64,000 nt of DNA from Serpula lacrymans var. lacrymans S7.9 (GCF_000218685.1 NW_006763291.1:3475443-3539442); one strand, 5' to 3'. Numbered from the stretch's first letter, positions 12,749 through 26,473 are shown. The notes: generated from the sequence alone by a model not told the origin. Numbers and translations are program-made.

Positions 12749-15700
12749 TTCGTGAACCTCCGAAGGTTATAATGAGAGATAGGTCAGTTTATTTTGACGC
12801 AGATTCAGTATGACGAAAATTGGATGATTCTGTAATTATTTTCAGGAGCGGTTGAGGCTGGAAGCAAAGGTTCATATCTGAAGTGTCTTGATAAGTGCAA
12901 TGAATCACCGGAGGCCGTCAGAGCAATGTCAGTGTCGCAGAACCGGAGCGAACCCATCAGTAAATGAGAAATGTCAGGGTGCTTCTGCTGGAAACCGTTG
13001 GATCCAAATGGTTTCTGCAGCTTGCTTCTTCGCGCGGTCGTCCGCCCTTTCAGCTTTTCACATACTCCATCTCAAGTTTCTACAAGTGTGCGACCCAAAA
13101 CGTCGTAGAACGCGCTCATGCTACTCCTTCAAGTCAAATGACTGTCAATGGCATCTTCCCCCTAATGACTCCTGTTACGTATTGCCCTTGCATCCTAGTG
13201 GTCAGATAACTTCAATCACATATACATCAAGGCTCAGGTAATGCGTTCCCTAAATGTCATAGGACTGATGTTCTTTTTCAAGTGAGAAGGGCGGACTACT
13301 CCGTCCGTGAATAATTTTCTGTCATGTGTTTTTGTGGCATGCTATTCTTGATTTTTAAACACAATGTTCGGCCCTGCACGGCACTTTCCAGTGTGCGGAA
13401 TGTTGTTCATCGAAAGGGCTCGTCAACCATAGGGTCGTGGACTGGAGTGAGAGGTGCCAAGTCTGTAATGCTTTTGCGATGACGGACTTCACCAAAACTG
13501 CCCGCTCAATAGCGCTCACTGTTATTCTGTAGTCTGTGCAATTCGTAAAAGATTCACGGAAGTACCATTCTCTGATTTTTCGATCGCTTGCATAGTGCTT
13601 AGAACTGTAACTAGTATACAGAATATAATAGAGTTGAGGGTGGAGACGTGTGGGCCGTCCCCTTACAAGCATTTGGGGAAAAAAATTGGCATCAAATTTG
13701 TCAATTCATCTTCAAATTCATCTCAAAAATATCTGGCAGAGTGCGACTGCCGACAAATTTAAATCGAGAGCGGGAGAATTCACACCAATGCCAAAGCTTG
13801 AAATAATAGAGCTAAGTACAGCGAGGAATAGTGCACCAGGAAACAGTAAGCCAGTATTTGATGATGTGAATAAATATTAATATTATAGCGTACTTTATTA
13901 GAAGAGCCCCTTCTCGCCATGTCGTGTTGCATATTTAACCCTGTTCCACGCGGGCGCGCGCGGGGGGGGGACTTGGCACCGTCGCAGTAGCTCGGGGCTA
14001 CTACGAAGAAGAAAATTAGCAGTTGTTCACAACGTAAAGCACGGTGGAGGACTGGGGCTTTCGAGGACAATTGTCAATAAATTCTGGAAACATGCCAACA
14101 ATGAATACACGACATGCCAGCTCACGACGTGCCAGCTCGCTACCTAGGGGCGGCCTAGATCGTAGAGCCCCATAACCCCTGCTCATAATCACGTACAAGC
14201 CGAGACAGGATCAGATAGTCACTAGTCACTTGCTGCGCGCACAAGAAAAGGTGTCTGTGTGAAAGTGTGTAAGCAAGGTACCGAAGCTCAGTTAACGGCA
14301 ACGTCACAACGAACAATGGGCACGTAGCTTGACTTCCAGAAACGAAACGTTGGTCCCGCGGGTTTCCTGAATTTGTGGTCACCGAGATGTTTTTATAACA
14401 GCTTTACGTTATGCCCAGTGTTGCTCTCATCCTCTGGTGTCCAAAGAGTACGCGCTATTGACGATGAACTACATTAAAATTTTACTGAAGGGATAGCCTG
14501 TCAACGGCCCCCATGAGAGTCGTAACATAAAATTTGAAAAGATACCTCGGTGATTTAGATACACGCATCATGCAACCAAATACATACTGAATGCTAAGAT
14601 CACTTAACCCCGGTAGCGACATCATACACCCAGAGTATGAATGCACCGCCTGTGGGTCTGTGTTGATTCGAGGGCTGAGCCAGTTGCCGTGTACTGATGT
14701 TCATACAGCAGCAATCCCACTGTGCGGGATCCGTCACCGCAAGACTTAGATCGCCGTACATGATGCGTGATACGTCGATAGTGTGCTGTGTCACAGCGGA
14801 ATAGATCAACGACTCGTGCCAACGCTGCAGCAATACCTATGTTAAAAGTTGAGGACACGAGGTGTCGCAATATCTTCAGAAGCATGCTTTGCAATGTAAT
14901 GGCATCACACCCTTCTGGATATCAGTGCTGTCACCAGTTCTATCAAATATCCTGGAAGCCGACAATTTAGCCATGATCTGCAGCCTAGAAAAAAAACATA
15001 CTTCTCACCTTGCTTCTCACACTACCATTTGCTAGCTAACATTAGTTCCTCTGCTGAAATCTAGTAGACGGAGACGGAAGTACCTTATACCAGACGGCAG
15101 TTGCAAGCTACACGGTAGCTGTTACTCCTTGGTAGACAAGTGCGGAAGTTTCATATGAGCCCTTTCGTGTAGAAGTCGCAGTTACGTTGGTAGACGAAAG
15201 AAAGGAAACTCGTACATGTTTGAAGTTCAGCAGGCCTGGTAGGACTAGACGGCCCCGCTTGCATCCGCGAGTGGCGGAGGGACGGCTACTTGACTACGGC
15301 CGCCGGTCTTGTAAAATACATGTATTTATTGGTGGGCGTATTGGCTGCACGATATTGTCGACTCGAACCAGGGTCACGATCGATCGTAAATACTTCTCTG
15401 CCTCGTTGTTGACTCGCAGATGAGGTGATCCGGAGTTCTGCGCCAATGTAACATAAGAAATGGCATCAGCATTGAGACGTACTATAATCATCAGCCCACA
15501 CCAAAACTCAAGCTTATGCGTGGAGCTAGAGGTACTTCCAAATTGAATATGAACTTTCTGAGGTAAGGTCATATGGCACTGAACTCTAACGAAAAGAGCA
15601 CCCCGGATCCCAGGGCCGTAAGCCAGAAGAGTAATCGATCGTCATCACAGTGCAAAGCCTGATAAGAAGTAGGAAGTGGGCGGCACAGATCTTACAGTAG

Positions 15701-16477
15701 CTAGACAATGAGCACCAAAGAAGGCAATGGCCACGGAGACAAGCAACGTACACCAGTGTAGACTGCCGCAGCGAAGATGCATCAGTCGGGCTCATCAAGA
15801 TCAAAACATAGACTCGTGCTCGACCGAAATGAACTTGCCGCAAGCATATGATGGACGTAAAGATGGGCCAGCGGAATCAAGTGATATGTATCTTTGTCGA
15901 CGTTGGCGTCGATGTCGATGTGTCTGCTAGAAAATATAATAGCAAATAAAGGGCTTGTTGTAGTATCGAGCCGCGGTTAAGGCAACACAAGGCACAGCCG
16001 CGGCCGTTCAGGAAACATCCGGGGACGATGCGGAAGCAAAATGCCAGGCCAGGACGGATTCCACGTCCACGATAAGGAACGTTCGGCAAGACTTGTCCAG
16101 ATAAAAATCGATTAGATGTCCGACTCATCTTGTCGATTTGATGGAGCACTCTGCTGTGTCGGGGCAGAACTGCCAAATAAGCGGACGTTCTTATGTACAG
16201 GTTCTGTTCGGGGGATGCATTGATGCCTGACCAGATCCAAACCCCGGTTACATTCGGAACTAACATGTTGGCAGGCTGGAGGAAGCACGTTAAGAATCTC
16301 TGTGATTAAACGCTGCCTTTTTTGCCTTGGACCCTGAGATTCCCATGTACGTATCCCTCTGACTACAAAAAATCTATTTAATAAACCCGTGTGTTCCTTC
16401 TTTGCTCTCTAGGTCCCCTCGTCTGTTATCCTCAGATTTTTATCTCCTCGACCTGTTTAGCGACACCTCCCTCAATT

Positions 16478-18040
16478 ATGCCTGCTGAGAGATCTCGGAA
16501 CTCGAAACGTTGCGATGTAGATGGTATGTCTTCAATACTCTTTCGCCCCATATGTGAAACTGATTTGCGCCTACGTTCTCTAACAGGCGCTCAACTGACT
16601 TGGACCACACCTGTCGAACCTGTGACCCACAGCATCGCATTCGCTCCAACTCTGACGCCTGTGACGTTCAACGATCCCCCTCAGTCACTCGACGACTCGC
16701 AGCTACCTGCTCTCTTCCCAAGTCCTTCTTCAGAGTGTCCGTCTCGTCGCTCTGGACATGGCAAGAAGAGACCTGAGAATCACATCCCCCGCCCTCCAAA
16801 TGCCTTCATCCTCTTCCGTTCTTCATTCATAAAGAGCCAACACGTGTCTACCGAAGTCGAGACCAACCACAGCACGCTGTCGAAGATCATCGGTCTCACC
16901 TGGCAAAACATGCCTCACGAAGAGAGGCAGATTTGGCATGCAAAGGCAAAAGCCGCTCTTGAGGAGCACAGGCGCAAATGGCCCCAGTACGCATTCCGTC
17001 CTTCTCAAACGAAAGGAAAGGGAGGGACCGAAAAGCGGAAGGTTCGAGAAGTCGAACCGAAAGACGTAAAACGGTGCGCGAAAATTGCAGAGTTACTCGT
17101 CGAGGGAAAGAAGGGCCAAGAGTTGGATGCTGCGATACAAGAGTTCGATCGCCATCATGTGCCAGAAATTGTGACTCGATTTGAAGTACCCATCACGGCT
17201 CGTATGTATCGGCGGTCTTCTTCAGCACCGGTGGTCGATCCGCAATCGAAGCAGCCATTCCTCTCCTCATCGTCGTCGTCGTCGTCGTCATCATCCTCTC
17301 GTCGATTACGTGCTTGGAGCACTCAGCCAGCTCTCTACCCTGCACCATCTAACTCCAAGGTCGAGGAGCCTCTAGCGGCGCCTACCTTCTCTGACGAAGC
17401 CTTCTATCAGGCGTCGTTCTCACCCTCTTTTGTTCCCTCGCCCGCCTACTCATTCCCTGAAAAACCACAACCCTCGTTTGTAAGTCCATCTGATTTGTTA
17501 TACACTACTGCTGTATCTAATGGATCGTGCGCCCACTAGGAATTCGACCCGTACTTGTTTGACGTTGCTTTTGGTGACTCGATATGTTCTGGGACACTGC
17601 AGCAAGAGAACTTTCCCTGCACCCCCAAGCGTAATAGGGTACCAAGTCCTACTCTATCTATCGACACTACATTCACAGACGAGTGGTCTCCACGTTCGTC
17701 TCCATTCTCAAGTATGCCTGCAACGCCACGGAGCCGTTCACTGCACAGTCCATGTTACGATCAGGTAGCCATGGATTCAAGCGATCCGTTCGATCTCAAT
17801 GCATTTAACATCGATGCTTTCGCGGGTCCATACGATATTCAACATCATCAGTCGCATGGTTATGCAAACGACGCAGGCATATTTGGCCACCCGCTGGCTT
17901 CAGATGGGTCGATGTTCAATCAGGTGAACGATGCTCCGTATTCGAAACACCAGTTTGCGCCATTCGAGCCGGCCAAGACGGAGTTAGCCAATGTAGATTT
18001 GGATTTCACGGCATTCATGTCATCGCTCCCTGCCTTTTGA
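16478..18040 (+). CDS. HMG-box (MATA_HMG-type) transcription factor
   Basis: Exons 16478-16523, 16587-17479 and 17540-18040 give 479 residues. A single HMG box begins HIPRPPNAFILFRSSF and continues LSKIIGLTWQNMPHEERQIW and HAKAKAALEEHRRKWPQY, matching the sequence-specific MATA/SOX-like class that binds DNA in the minor groove. A basic, Lys-rich extension follows (KGKGGTEKRKVREVEPKDVKR). The C-terminal half is Ser/Pro-rich with a Ser run encoded by TCG/TCA repeats near 17265-17300 and an acidic-hydrophobic tail, a plausible activation region. In basidiomycetes such proteins include pheromone-response factors (Prf1, Pcc1) and fruiting regulators, but sequence alone does not say which. Intron 1 is a multiple of three and in frame, so retention would add about 21 residues. 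Confidence 0.85.
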
Positions 18041-20046
18041 TTCCGCCTCAGACGCTTGCTTCTTCCTATCCCCACGACTGACATCCCACTCATCTATCGA
18101 TGTACTATTGTATTGCTATAACGGAGGCCTCCAGTCTGTAACATACCTGTCTTTCCTTTCTCGCAACACTCGTGAGTCAACATTCGTACTCACTCTTTCT
18201 CTTTATCTTGTAAATAGTTCATACCTGTAAGAGAATAGCATCGCACCGTTTCAGTGAAACGGCTTGATTTTCCCAGCTTATATCCGCAACAAGTTTAGTT
18301 GCTCGCTGGCTCGGCTCATCAGCTGACAAAATCGCTGGATATGTACATACCTGATATTCTCATGGCTAATGCGGAAGTCGTGGAATGGAAGAAATGGGGG
18401 TATTATCCCACGTGCGAAATAATATCATCAATCATGAGAGTTCAATTTCCAAGTTCCGATGCGGCAGACGGGAGTGAATATCACCGGACTATTCCCTGGT
18501 GGTGAGAGGTTTCCCGACGGTTGCACCGTGCCTGGAGATGCCACTCGCCGTTGAGCAGATGAAATGCGTTGCAAGACATTTCAAACGTGCTAGCGATGTG
18601 TCGATGAGTCAAATTGCTCTTGCTTGCTGACTCGGAGGACGGAGATGCGACTTATACCAAATCGATGATAAGGCTGGCAAAACTAGGTTTGCGGTGATAA
18701 TAAAATTGTCGCCGCAACACCGGCCGGAGAACGTCGAAGCCATGACCAAAGAATACGTTTTGTGGATCATGATGAAGGCTTTCGCCTACCAAAGATATTC
18801 GTAAGTAGGCCACCCACGAGGCTTCCGCATGAACGATGAGCGAGCGAAGCTCCATTACCCCAGCCTCGAGGCGCGCGTGAAGAGGGCAGAATTGGCGGAA
18901 ATGAGGCTCGAATAAAAACAATGAGACGGGGATGAGGATTTGTGGCGCCTACCTGAAAGGTCGGTGCATATGGGCCTGGAAGATACACCGAATGCACCAT
19001 CATGCTTATCGGACTTCAGAGTATCAAAGTTCAAGATCAGATATTAGTGTTGCGCGCACTATGGATAAGATTTGGAGAGGGAAGCCATGGGCCTTGTAAC
19101 GTCTAGAAGTAACGAGATCCATAGCCGACGAAATGGAAAGTGCTTGTGCCTTTGGCGAATGCGCTTGTATTCTCGCTGGCCCTGACAACCGAGGAATTTC
19201 CTTGTACTTGCTTGCGCGCAGAATTTCACAAAACTCTCATCTTTTTTTCTGCTAACGTCCAAAATAATATGAACGCCGACTGACATATCGAAAACTTGGA
19301 ACTTGGAGACGTGCAACCATCATATTTGATGGCTTAGGAAAGATACGGTCCGCTCGGAGTCCTCGGGATCGGAAGAGAAATGTGTAGGACTACTAGCAAA
19401 ACAGTGAGGCTCGTTAAGTTTTCCTACGTCCAGAAGACTAGCTCACCCACAAGAAGTACTTTGCGCATATATCCTCTATAAGAAATAACATGACCCGTGA
19501 TCAGAACTGGTTTCGACGTCATGGAGCATGTGTCCAAAGCTGTTCCTGAAGACCAGGAACCCATACGCACTATATAGGGAGAATAAACCATCTGGGGGAG
19601 GTAGTATGGCATGTTGTTGATATTGCGAAAGGTTGCTCCCCAAAGACGAACACGCCACTTCCTGGACTCCTACTACGGCATAACAAAAGTTACGCCTATG
19701 AATGCACGCATATACCTTGGCTAGAAGGGTTCGTATTTTTTTCCTAGTAATTGGAGTATCTCCATGACGCGCCAGTTTTCGTATTAGGATGGTACTAAAG
19801 AGCAATGTTAACATCGCGTTTGATAATAATCTTGGGAAGGCTTACGAAAACAATGATGAAGGTGCAGGGATTGCCTCGATCCAGAGACATCTATCAAAAG
19901 ATGTATCCGTCATGCTTGGACCCAGTGCATTTGGGTGTTGATGTCGGTGAAGGTGCAACTCCCTCCATCGCACATCATTCGCAGGACTACCAATACACCG
20001 TTGCAAGATTCATATCGCCGCCTTGATGTTGACGTGGATAACGAAC

Positions 20047-20115
20047 ACACCTTGGTAGCGCAGTGGTGGCACCTACGACAGTTTGTCAAGAAAATACGGA
20101 CGCTACCTAAGGTGT
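20047..20115. repeat. Inverted repeat with 40-base loop
   Basis: The left arm ACACCTTGGTAGCG (20047-20060) pairs with the right arm CGCTACCTAAGGTGT (20101-20115) with a single extra base. The left arm followed by CAGTGG superficially resembles a tRNA A box, but there is no T-arm and no anticodon stem. Confidence 0.65.
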
Positions 20116-20364
20116 ATGCAATCACACCTATGGGCGTTGGTGGAGAAATACAACACCAATCTCGAGTGTAATAGATGGTGAATGTGATAGATGATGTTGG
20201 TCTAAAAGTGAGCCACAGAAACAAAATTTTGGATACTATGCTGAGCAGGCTTTAGAGTTCAAGATACAATATCATTGAACTGCTGGAAATGAGTTTGCAG
20301 GTGAGTATATGCGCTGCTGAAAATGAAGAATAGGGAAAGTGGGACGTGGTCGCGGTTGAAAGGA

Positions 20365-20400
20365 GTGAAAGAGTGAAAGAGTGAAAGAGTGAAAAGTGAA
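20365..20400 (+). repeat. Microsatellite, unit GTGAAAGA
   Basis: Three exact copies of GTGAAAGA from 20365 to 20388 are followed by shortened units GTGAAAA and GTGAA. It lies in intergenic DNA about 650 bp before the DUF6699 start. Confidence 0.9.
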
Positions 20401-21045
20401 ACGGGTTGGACGCGGAGTGGCACCTCGGATTCGGGGCCGTCCAATTAACTGCCACCCCAATGGTGCTGCTATCATTGACACGATATTGTGCTGGCATCGT
20501 TTGAGTACAGTAGCAGGTCGAAACATAAATTATTTTATCATCATTTCTCCTACTACAAATGACACTGGAACTCCATCCTCAAAATGCTGTAAGCTCAGCA
20601 TATAGGCATCTCTCCTGTGCAACCTGAATTGGGTCATGGTCATTTTTGGCACAACAACAGCCTCGGCTGTACGAACTTTCACACCGTGACACCAGCGCCT
20701 CCGTAGGTGAACTCTACAGTTCTCTTTACAGCTGAAAAGCTATCAGATGCGGCTGTCCTTGTAAAGGTTTCCCAACATCGCCACCATCGAGATATCAGTA
20801 ACCGGGCAGGCCGTGCTACAAAACTTTGTGTACAGAACGTGGGACTTGGAAAACAAAGGTGCCAGCTCGTTTCGCTCTTCGCTCTTCGCTCCCCTATTAA
20901 CCCTCGAATTATCTGGCACTCAGATATTCGATTGTATCCCACATCTATATCGCTACATTCTCTTCCTGCGCTCAGTCATCGCAAGCCCAAGCCCAACTCA
21001 GATCAGTACGCTGCGACTTACCCGTCTGTTATCTAAAAACTCGAT

Positions 21046-22293
21046 ATGGCAGGGATGTACGAGGGCATGCCACTCTTAGTGGATGCAGGTCATATTCCTC
21101 CTTTACCTCGCAACGTTCCCCCTCCGAATGGTGCCACATACTTTCCCGACAGTCAGTCATATACCGATGCAGCGGATAACATCCGTCCTTTGAGTTCGAG
21201 TCGATCTGCTTACCAGGACCCAAGCTTCAATATCCCTGGCGCTTTTCCGAGTAACGCTTTTCCAGGCCACAATCGCCAGGGTTCTTCTCATTATGCTCAA
21301 TCTTACAATGACAGTCCATGGCCACAATATGACTACACGCAACCATCGATTCCCAGTCCTTATGTCCCCCCTCAATCTACATATGATGATCCTGGGACTG
21401 TGGCACCGCTCCGCCGCACTCACAGTCACTCAGGGCCTCCAGCTGGCTATGGACTTACCAATAGTCGATACTCGCACTCGCCTCATCCATCTTCGCCATG
21501 GGATCGTCCTTCGCCACACGCCGCCTCCGTCTCCAGCAGACATAACATGCGTCCTACGGCATATCCGGCCAATAATAGTGACTATAGCCCATCCTCTACA
21601 ATCTCTCGTTCAAATTCAGTAAGCGGGTATGCTGCACCTAGGTTTTCTGGAGAGCCGCCTCGCGACTGGAGGCGTGACTTTAGATTTCGTTCCGGTTTTA
21701 CGTCCTTTTTTCGTATAAAGCGTACCACCTCAAAGCATCTAAACGGTTAGGCTTCTCTCGCTGCACTGTCTTATATTTTATTCTGATTCGTTACCCAAAT
21801 TTCAGATTTTGTAGACAGCTCAAGATCTACATTGCACCACCATCTGCGATACGATGGTGGCTATATCAGTTACGATCTTCGTCGACACCCGTCAACAGTC
21901 GCTTTTCGTGACGTCCAACGCCCACTCACTCCTTGGGATTTGCAGCAGTATGCATGTGAACCACCAGCGGTTGTCATGAGGTTATACAGCTCTCGTCTTC
22001 CATGGTACATCGATATACGTGCCAGTAATCCAATAGGAGCGACCATTGGTGATGTTTTCACTGGACTCTACACCTCGTTGAATACACCTATCCAGAAAGA
22101 CGACTATTATAACGAGGAATTGGATGACGCTGATCGGTATAAGTTGAGGGAAGCTTGGGAAGAACGCTGTCACGACGCAAGCGAGAGAAGCTGCGGAGTG
22201 AGGAGGGTCGATTTCCTGCGTGGAAAGATTGGATTCGAAGGACTGGTACGAGGTAAAGATGGTATGTGGGAAGTAAAGACGAGGAGGCAATGA
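21046..22293 (+). CDS. DUF6699 protein, copy 1
   Basis: Exons 21046-21745 and 21806-22293 give 395 residues. The N-terminal half is disordered and rich in Pro, Ser, Tyr and His. The DUF6699 domain fills the C-terminal half: a strand-rich start (LHHHLRYDGGYISYDLRR), RLPWYIDIRASNPIGATIGD, a helix with YKLREAWEERC, and the hallmark ending GVRRVDFLRGKIGFEGL. DUF6699 is a basidiomycete domain without a known biochemical function. Three further copies lie in this window (38934, 41586, 49580), all with the VxRhDaLxxKxxFxGL-like ending. Confidence 0.85.
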
Positions 22294-23703
22294 ATGTAAT
22301 GAATGAGAGGTATGTTGAATCCAGTCCCATTGTTGTTATCAAGGGCTAACGCTATCTCAGTTATTATGAATTATGTATGTTTTTGTGTATTTTGGTCATT
22401 TCAGATGCATGTGTGTAGTTGCAAAATCAATGTATTCAAATGGACTTTCAAATGATTATTTTCGTCGAGCCCGCGATCCTTGTAACCACTGGACCACTTT
22501 ATCCCCGGAAAGCTTCAGCTCTATTTTACTACGATCCTTGGAACACGCGGAGCATTCCCGGACAATCTGTCACAGTGTCAGTGGCTAGTAGGATGTTAAA
22601 CACATACAGTTAAGAATTGCAGTTATTCAATGCAAAATAGCACCCCATAGATAGCGTGTCTTCCGCAGTCTACCGTGGACTCTTCTTCGTAAGTCGCAGC
22701 TCACGGACATCAGAGAGCGTATCAGTAAATATATACGGATATATCATCATGACTTGACACAGCATGTTAAGGACTGCTCATAGTTGACCCTCCTTTCCCC
22801 ACATCAAGCGATCATGAAATACAATCCGGCGTACGGATCCCCGCATTCAAATTATCGTACTGCCGACCTGAGTAGTAAACTTGAATGCAAAGCCAGTCAA
22901 AGCAGAGTCTGGTAGACGTGATTCAAACAATCTATACTCGAACGCCAGCCAATCCTGCTTCTCTGACATTCACCAGAGCGCCCATCTGAGAGCTACGAGC
23001 AGGTAAAAAAAAAGTATGGAAAAAACTGTTTTATCATCGTGTTCTCAAAGACTGCATAGCATTGCGATCAGAAGTTCTCGAGGTTTCCTTTTTCAGACGC
23101 ATGATATGATATTCGCATTAAGTGGTTAGTTACGGTACGCAGCTCCTACAAATGGCATCATGTACAGCTTTTTTAGAGAGCGTTCACCCAGCCATCATCA
23201 CGCAGACGCTGCGGATGTCCTGCCAGCTGCAGAAGACGCTGGGTAATGCGATTGCTTCTTACTGAACTGCCCTAGGACCTCTGGACCTTTATATTTCCTG
23301 ACCAGGGCTCAAAAACCGTGCGTGCGATTCGTCATCTTTCACTATAGCGATCTTATCAAGTATGATCATTGAAACACTAGGTAAGTTTTCGGCGCCATGC
23401 ATGAACTAAAGAGTTGTACTCATTATTCCGTGATATAAAACTTGACATAAAGCAGAGGATTCGAAGACAGGACTCGGATCGTCGTCAGAAGTTCTTCCAG
23501 AGTATGTTATAATCGAATAAAACGCCGTTGACTTCACCTCATTATGTTCTCGGTCAAGTTATGTCACTGAGATATCCAAACCAGGTGCTATTGAACCCCC
23601 AAGGTGCGTTTGCTGATGCCCCTTGATACGATTAATATGCATATCTCAGTTACTTATTGGAATTTTTATGATCAGTTACTATCATAGACGGCCGTTCCAG
23701 CCC
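22294..23703. other. Intergenic stretch
   Basis: No gene seen. Short frames of about 60-70 codons around 22373-22613 lack motifs. The sequence just before 23704 would be the promoter of the DUF6593 gene; the frame is open back to about 23623, but the ATG at 23704 fits the family's usual start better. Confidence 0.45.
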
Positions 23704-24438
23704 ATGACATACACATTTACTGGTTGGACATCTGACTCTATGTTGCTTATGCCACCACCGACCGCGAATAATCTAAACCCCCTCTATCGCATCTCTGTCG
23801 CTCTCAATCTTAGCCCTTTCGCTCCACTATCGTACGTCACCACAGTTCAAAGAGGTGGTAACATGCAGGGGCAGTTTGTCGGTAGTTTCGAGTGCGAATG
23901 ACATTCAAGATCTCTTTCCCGTAACATCATGTAACTGATATTGTTATTTAGGCTGTCGACCAACCAAAGAGTAGCTATTTTGACTATGGGCGATAGCACC
24001 ACTCGTTTGAAGAATGTTATGTGGAATATTGGCGGCGTAGATGTTAGTCCGCATCCTTCTTCACATCTTCTGCGATTCTCTGAGACAATATGGCACTTGT
24101 TTGATATAGCGGGTCTGGGGTTGGTCTTGCGGGTCCGTTGACCTTCGCTGGGATTGCCGTTCGACATTGGATGATGGTTCGCCGATGTGTGTAGTAAGTG
24201 TAATTTTGTTGGCGCGGCCTTTCCTATTAATATACTTTCCCTTATGATATAGTGCTACGACGGAATCTCCAATTCCGATCTACAATTAGCATCGTTCGTT
24301 CCTCCTCCGATTGACGCCTCTCCCCCTCTTCCACCAGCTCAGCTCACTGTTTTCCCCGACGGGCATCAACACCTCGACCATATCCTCTTGTCCGCTTTGA
24401 TCGTAGAGAGAAAAAGGTCGTTACTCCTGCTGCAATAA
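23704..24438 (+). CDS. DUF6593 protein
   Basis: Four exons (23704-23891, 23952-24042, 24110-24193, 24253-24438) give 182 residues. The order of motifs fits DUF6593: SMLLMPPP, PLYRISVALNLSPFAPLSYV, VQRGGNMQGQFVGSFE, the second-strand set RVAILTMGD and LKNVMWNI, then LRWDCRSTLDDGSPM, LASFVPP, and the closing LTVFPDGHQHLDHILLSALI. Proteins of this type are common in Agaricomycetes and probably form a beta-rich, tubby/LURP-like fold; no activity is known. All three introns are 59-67 bases and the joins are unambiguous, so the gene appears intact. Confidence 0.85.
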
Positions 24439-26473
24439 AGCTTAGAGCTTAGATATATCCAGCAATCTCAATGCGAATTTACCACTATCATTTATGTCCA
24501 TCCGTGTCATAACTGGAGGGGAATGACTACATATCACACCATCCCTTCGCGACATGCATCCATGTGCTTTTTTAGAGCTATCTTGCATGATTTTGGAGGC
24601 TCCAAGGAGGCTAGGCAAAAGAAGCGCATGGATTCGGGGGTGGCCCATACTAAGATAGGCAATATCGTACGGAACCTTTGGCTGGTCTTCGAATCACATG
24701 CTACAACGTATAAGTGAGGCTCGCTGGATGAGCCCAGGGGAAGTATTAAATCGAGGAAGATCTAAGGACCACAGTCATAAAAATCGCCGCCCAACGATAA
24801 GGTGAAATAGGGATAGAAGCGGCTAACGTGTTCAAGCAGGATCGATCAGGGATATTTATCACTAACGGCTAGAAATGACACTCGTCGTTAACACCTTTGT
24901 ATGTGGCGTCGTACGGATCTACAAACGCGGCTGATTATGACATGACTGTTGCAATGTTTAGAGTAGGTGAACAAGGCATACCTTTTAGATACGGCTCCGA
25001 GCGTGTAGCTATGAGTCTCTATAGCGACGCTGAGCTTGGGGCCTGGAGATATGAATATTTGAACAAGTTGAGTGAGAAGAGGACACTATTTTGCGTTACG
25101 GTGCCCGGATGGTATGAATCTGACGAGAGACCGATCGTTTCACTGTAGAGAGAAGTCTTCTATTGTATAATTACATTCTCGAACGGCCCTTGATACACCT
25201 ATTTTGATAGTAAAACCTTCAAAGATTGTCGCGGAACTCATTACAGGACAACCCCTGAGAAAGGCCAAATTCGTGGTCAGGTACGCCCTCGAATGGTAGC
25301 GGCAGTCCAGGAGGAGTACCGTGACTCGACATTGATAAGTGTATGGTTGGAGTTGAGCCGTGAATTCCGACTGTCCGAGAAAATGTCTAGGAGAAACCAA
25401 GGTATTGTGCCAGAGAGACAGCGCTTTGTTGCGGTGCCAGAAGTACTTTCGAACTTGACGTCTGGGGTAGCCCAGTTGGTCCAATAGACAGTGATTGCCA
25501 GTCAAGTGGATGTGCGATAGAAAGTTTATTTTTTACAGTGCGACGCCGCGTCGATGACAATATCGTGGAGCTTGGTTTGAGTACATCACTTGTAATTACG
25601 CATTTGGCGCTGCGTGCCAGTGCTGGACGTACACGATAACCATCGACCAACTATCGTCCGTGGTAAAATCGATGGGAGTTAGGCGCCTCGTGCGGAAATA
25701 CGTGTTGTGCGGAACGCGACAATTTTAGAGTCGGTAGCTGCTCCGAAACAGATATTAGCTTCTCTGAGTAATAGAGATGAAACTGCTTTACATACGCGTT
25801 AATTTCATATGTTGAAAAGCCTCTCCGAGAGTCTAACGAGGTAGATCACGGAATCAAAAGACAAGAAAAGTCACCGTAGAAAGAAAAGTGGTATGCTGGA
25901 GATCACGCAAGTTGGCAGAGCTGGCAAAGTTGGGTAGAATCAGTATCTCACAGCAAAGAAGACAGGTTGGTCACCTGCGCCCACATGAAGGAATTGGACG
26001 GTCATAATTGTACCACCTTTCGGTACGAGATTTTAATAGTCCAGTGACATGAGCCAGCCGGGCGGAGATGCAAGATATGGAGTGCTTTTGAGGGTGGCAC
26101 TGAAATAATATACCGCTATCGATGAAGAGAGGCGTCTCTGCTACATAAGAGTGCTGTAGAGTTATAGCAGTCACGTGAGGCAGTATAAGCGCCGGTTCAC
26201 TCGGTCCGTCCTGTAATTTTTTGCCTCATGGGCTGTAAAAGGACGTTTAGAGCGTTTGGGTCGTGTTCCGTCACATTGCAGTCGCCTTAGATCCACTTCA
26301 TTCACGGTTTCGTGTCCCTTCTTCGACCTGCCTCAGCGGCTTTCCTGTGACGTTTCGACTCACGAGTCTTCGTGTTCCTTCCATTTGACATTTCATACCC
26401 CACCTACCCCCACATTTATATATACCACGGATCCACTCGCACCCCACCCTTCACCGTCTCCTCCCCATCCCCC
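24439..26473. other. Intergenic stretch
   Basis: No supported gene. A plus-strand frame of 83 codons at 24897-25148 reads fairly naturally but has no family signature, and minus-strand frames at 25140-25650 do not connect. The 150 bp before 26474 are pyrimidine-rich with a TATATATA at about 26419-26426, a likely promoter for the next gene. Confidence 0.45.

Larger units (their letters stand above)
10175..16477. other. Gene-poor 6.3-kb region
   Basis: No protein gene could be supported on either strand. Open frames are short (up to about 129 codons) and do not connect into spliced models. The stretch contains the diverged tandem duplication listed separately (10887-12748), a G-rich tract near 13950-13970, and a small direct repeat (CGACATGCCAGCTC / CGACGTGCCAGCTC) near 14110-14140. 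The last 150 bp form the promoter and 5' leader of the HMG-box gene. Confidence 0.5.
18041..21045. other. Intergenic 3-kb region
   Basis: No gene is supported on either strand. It contains a hairpin-forming inverted repeat (20047-20115) and an 8-bp microsatellite (20365-20400), both listed separately. The last 200 bp carry pyrimidine-rich sequence before the DUF6699 start and probably form its promoter. Confidence 0.5.

Noticed and set aside
14600..14894. Minus-strand frame resembling one helix of fungal DUF6534-type membrane proteins (LLKILRHLVSSTFNIGIAAA)
   Set aside because: Only one helix-like segment was seen; the expected preceding helices are missing in 14.9-16.3 kb and the frame is short.
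15350..15440. Possible minus-strand tRNA (CTGGTTCGAGTCGAC)
   Set aside because: The T-loop-like word is not flanked by a pairing stem, and no A box or anticodon arm lies at the right distance.
15877..16266. 129-codon minus-strand frame
   Set aside because: Composition is Cys/Arg-rich and irregular, no motif was found and no splice partners; it lies in the upstream region of the HMG-box gene.
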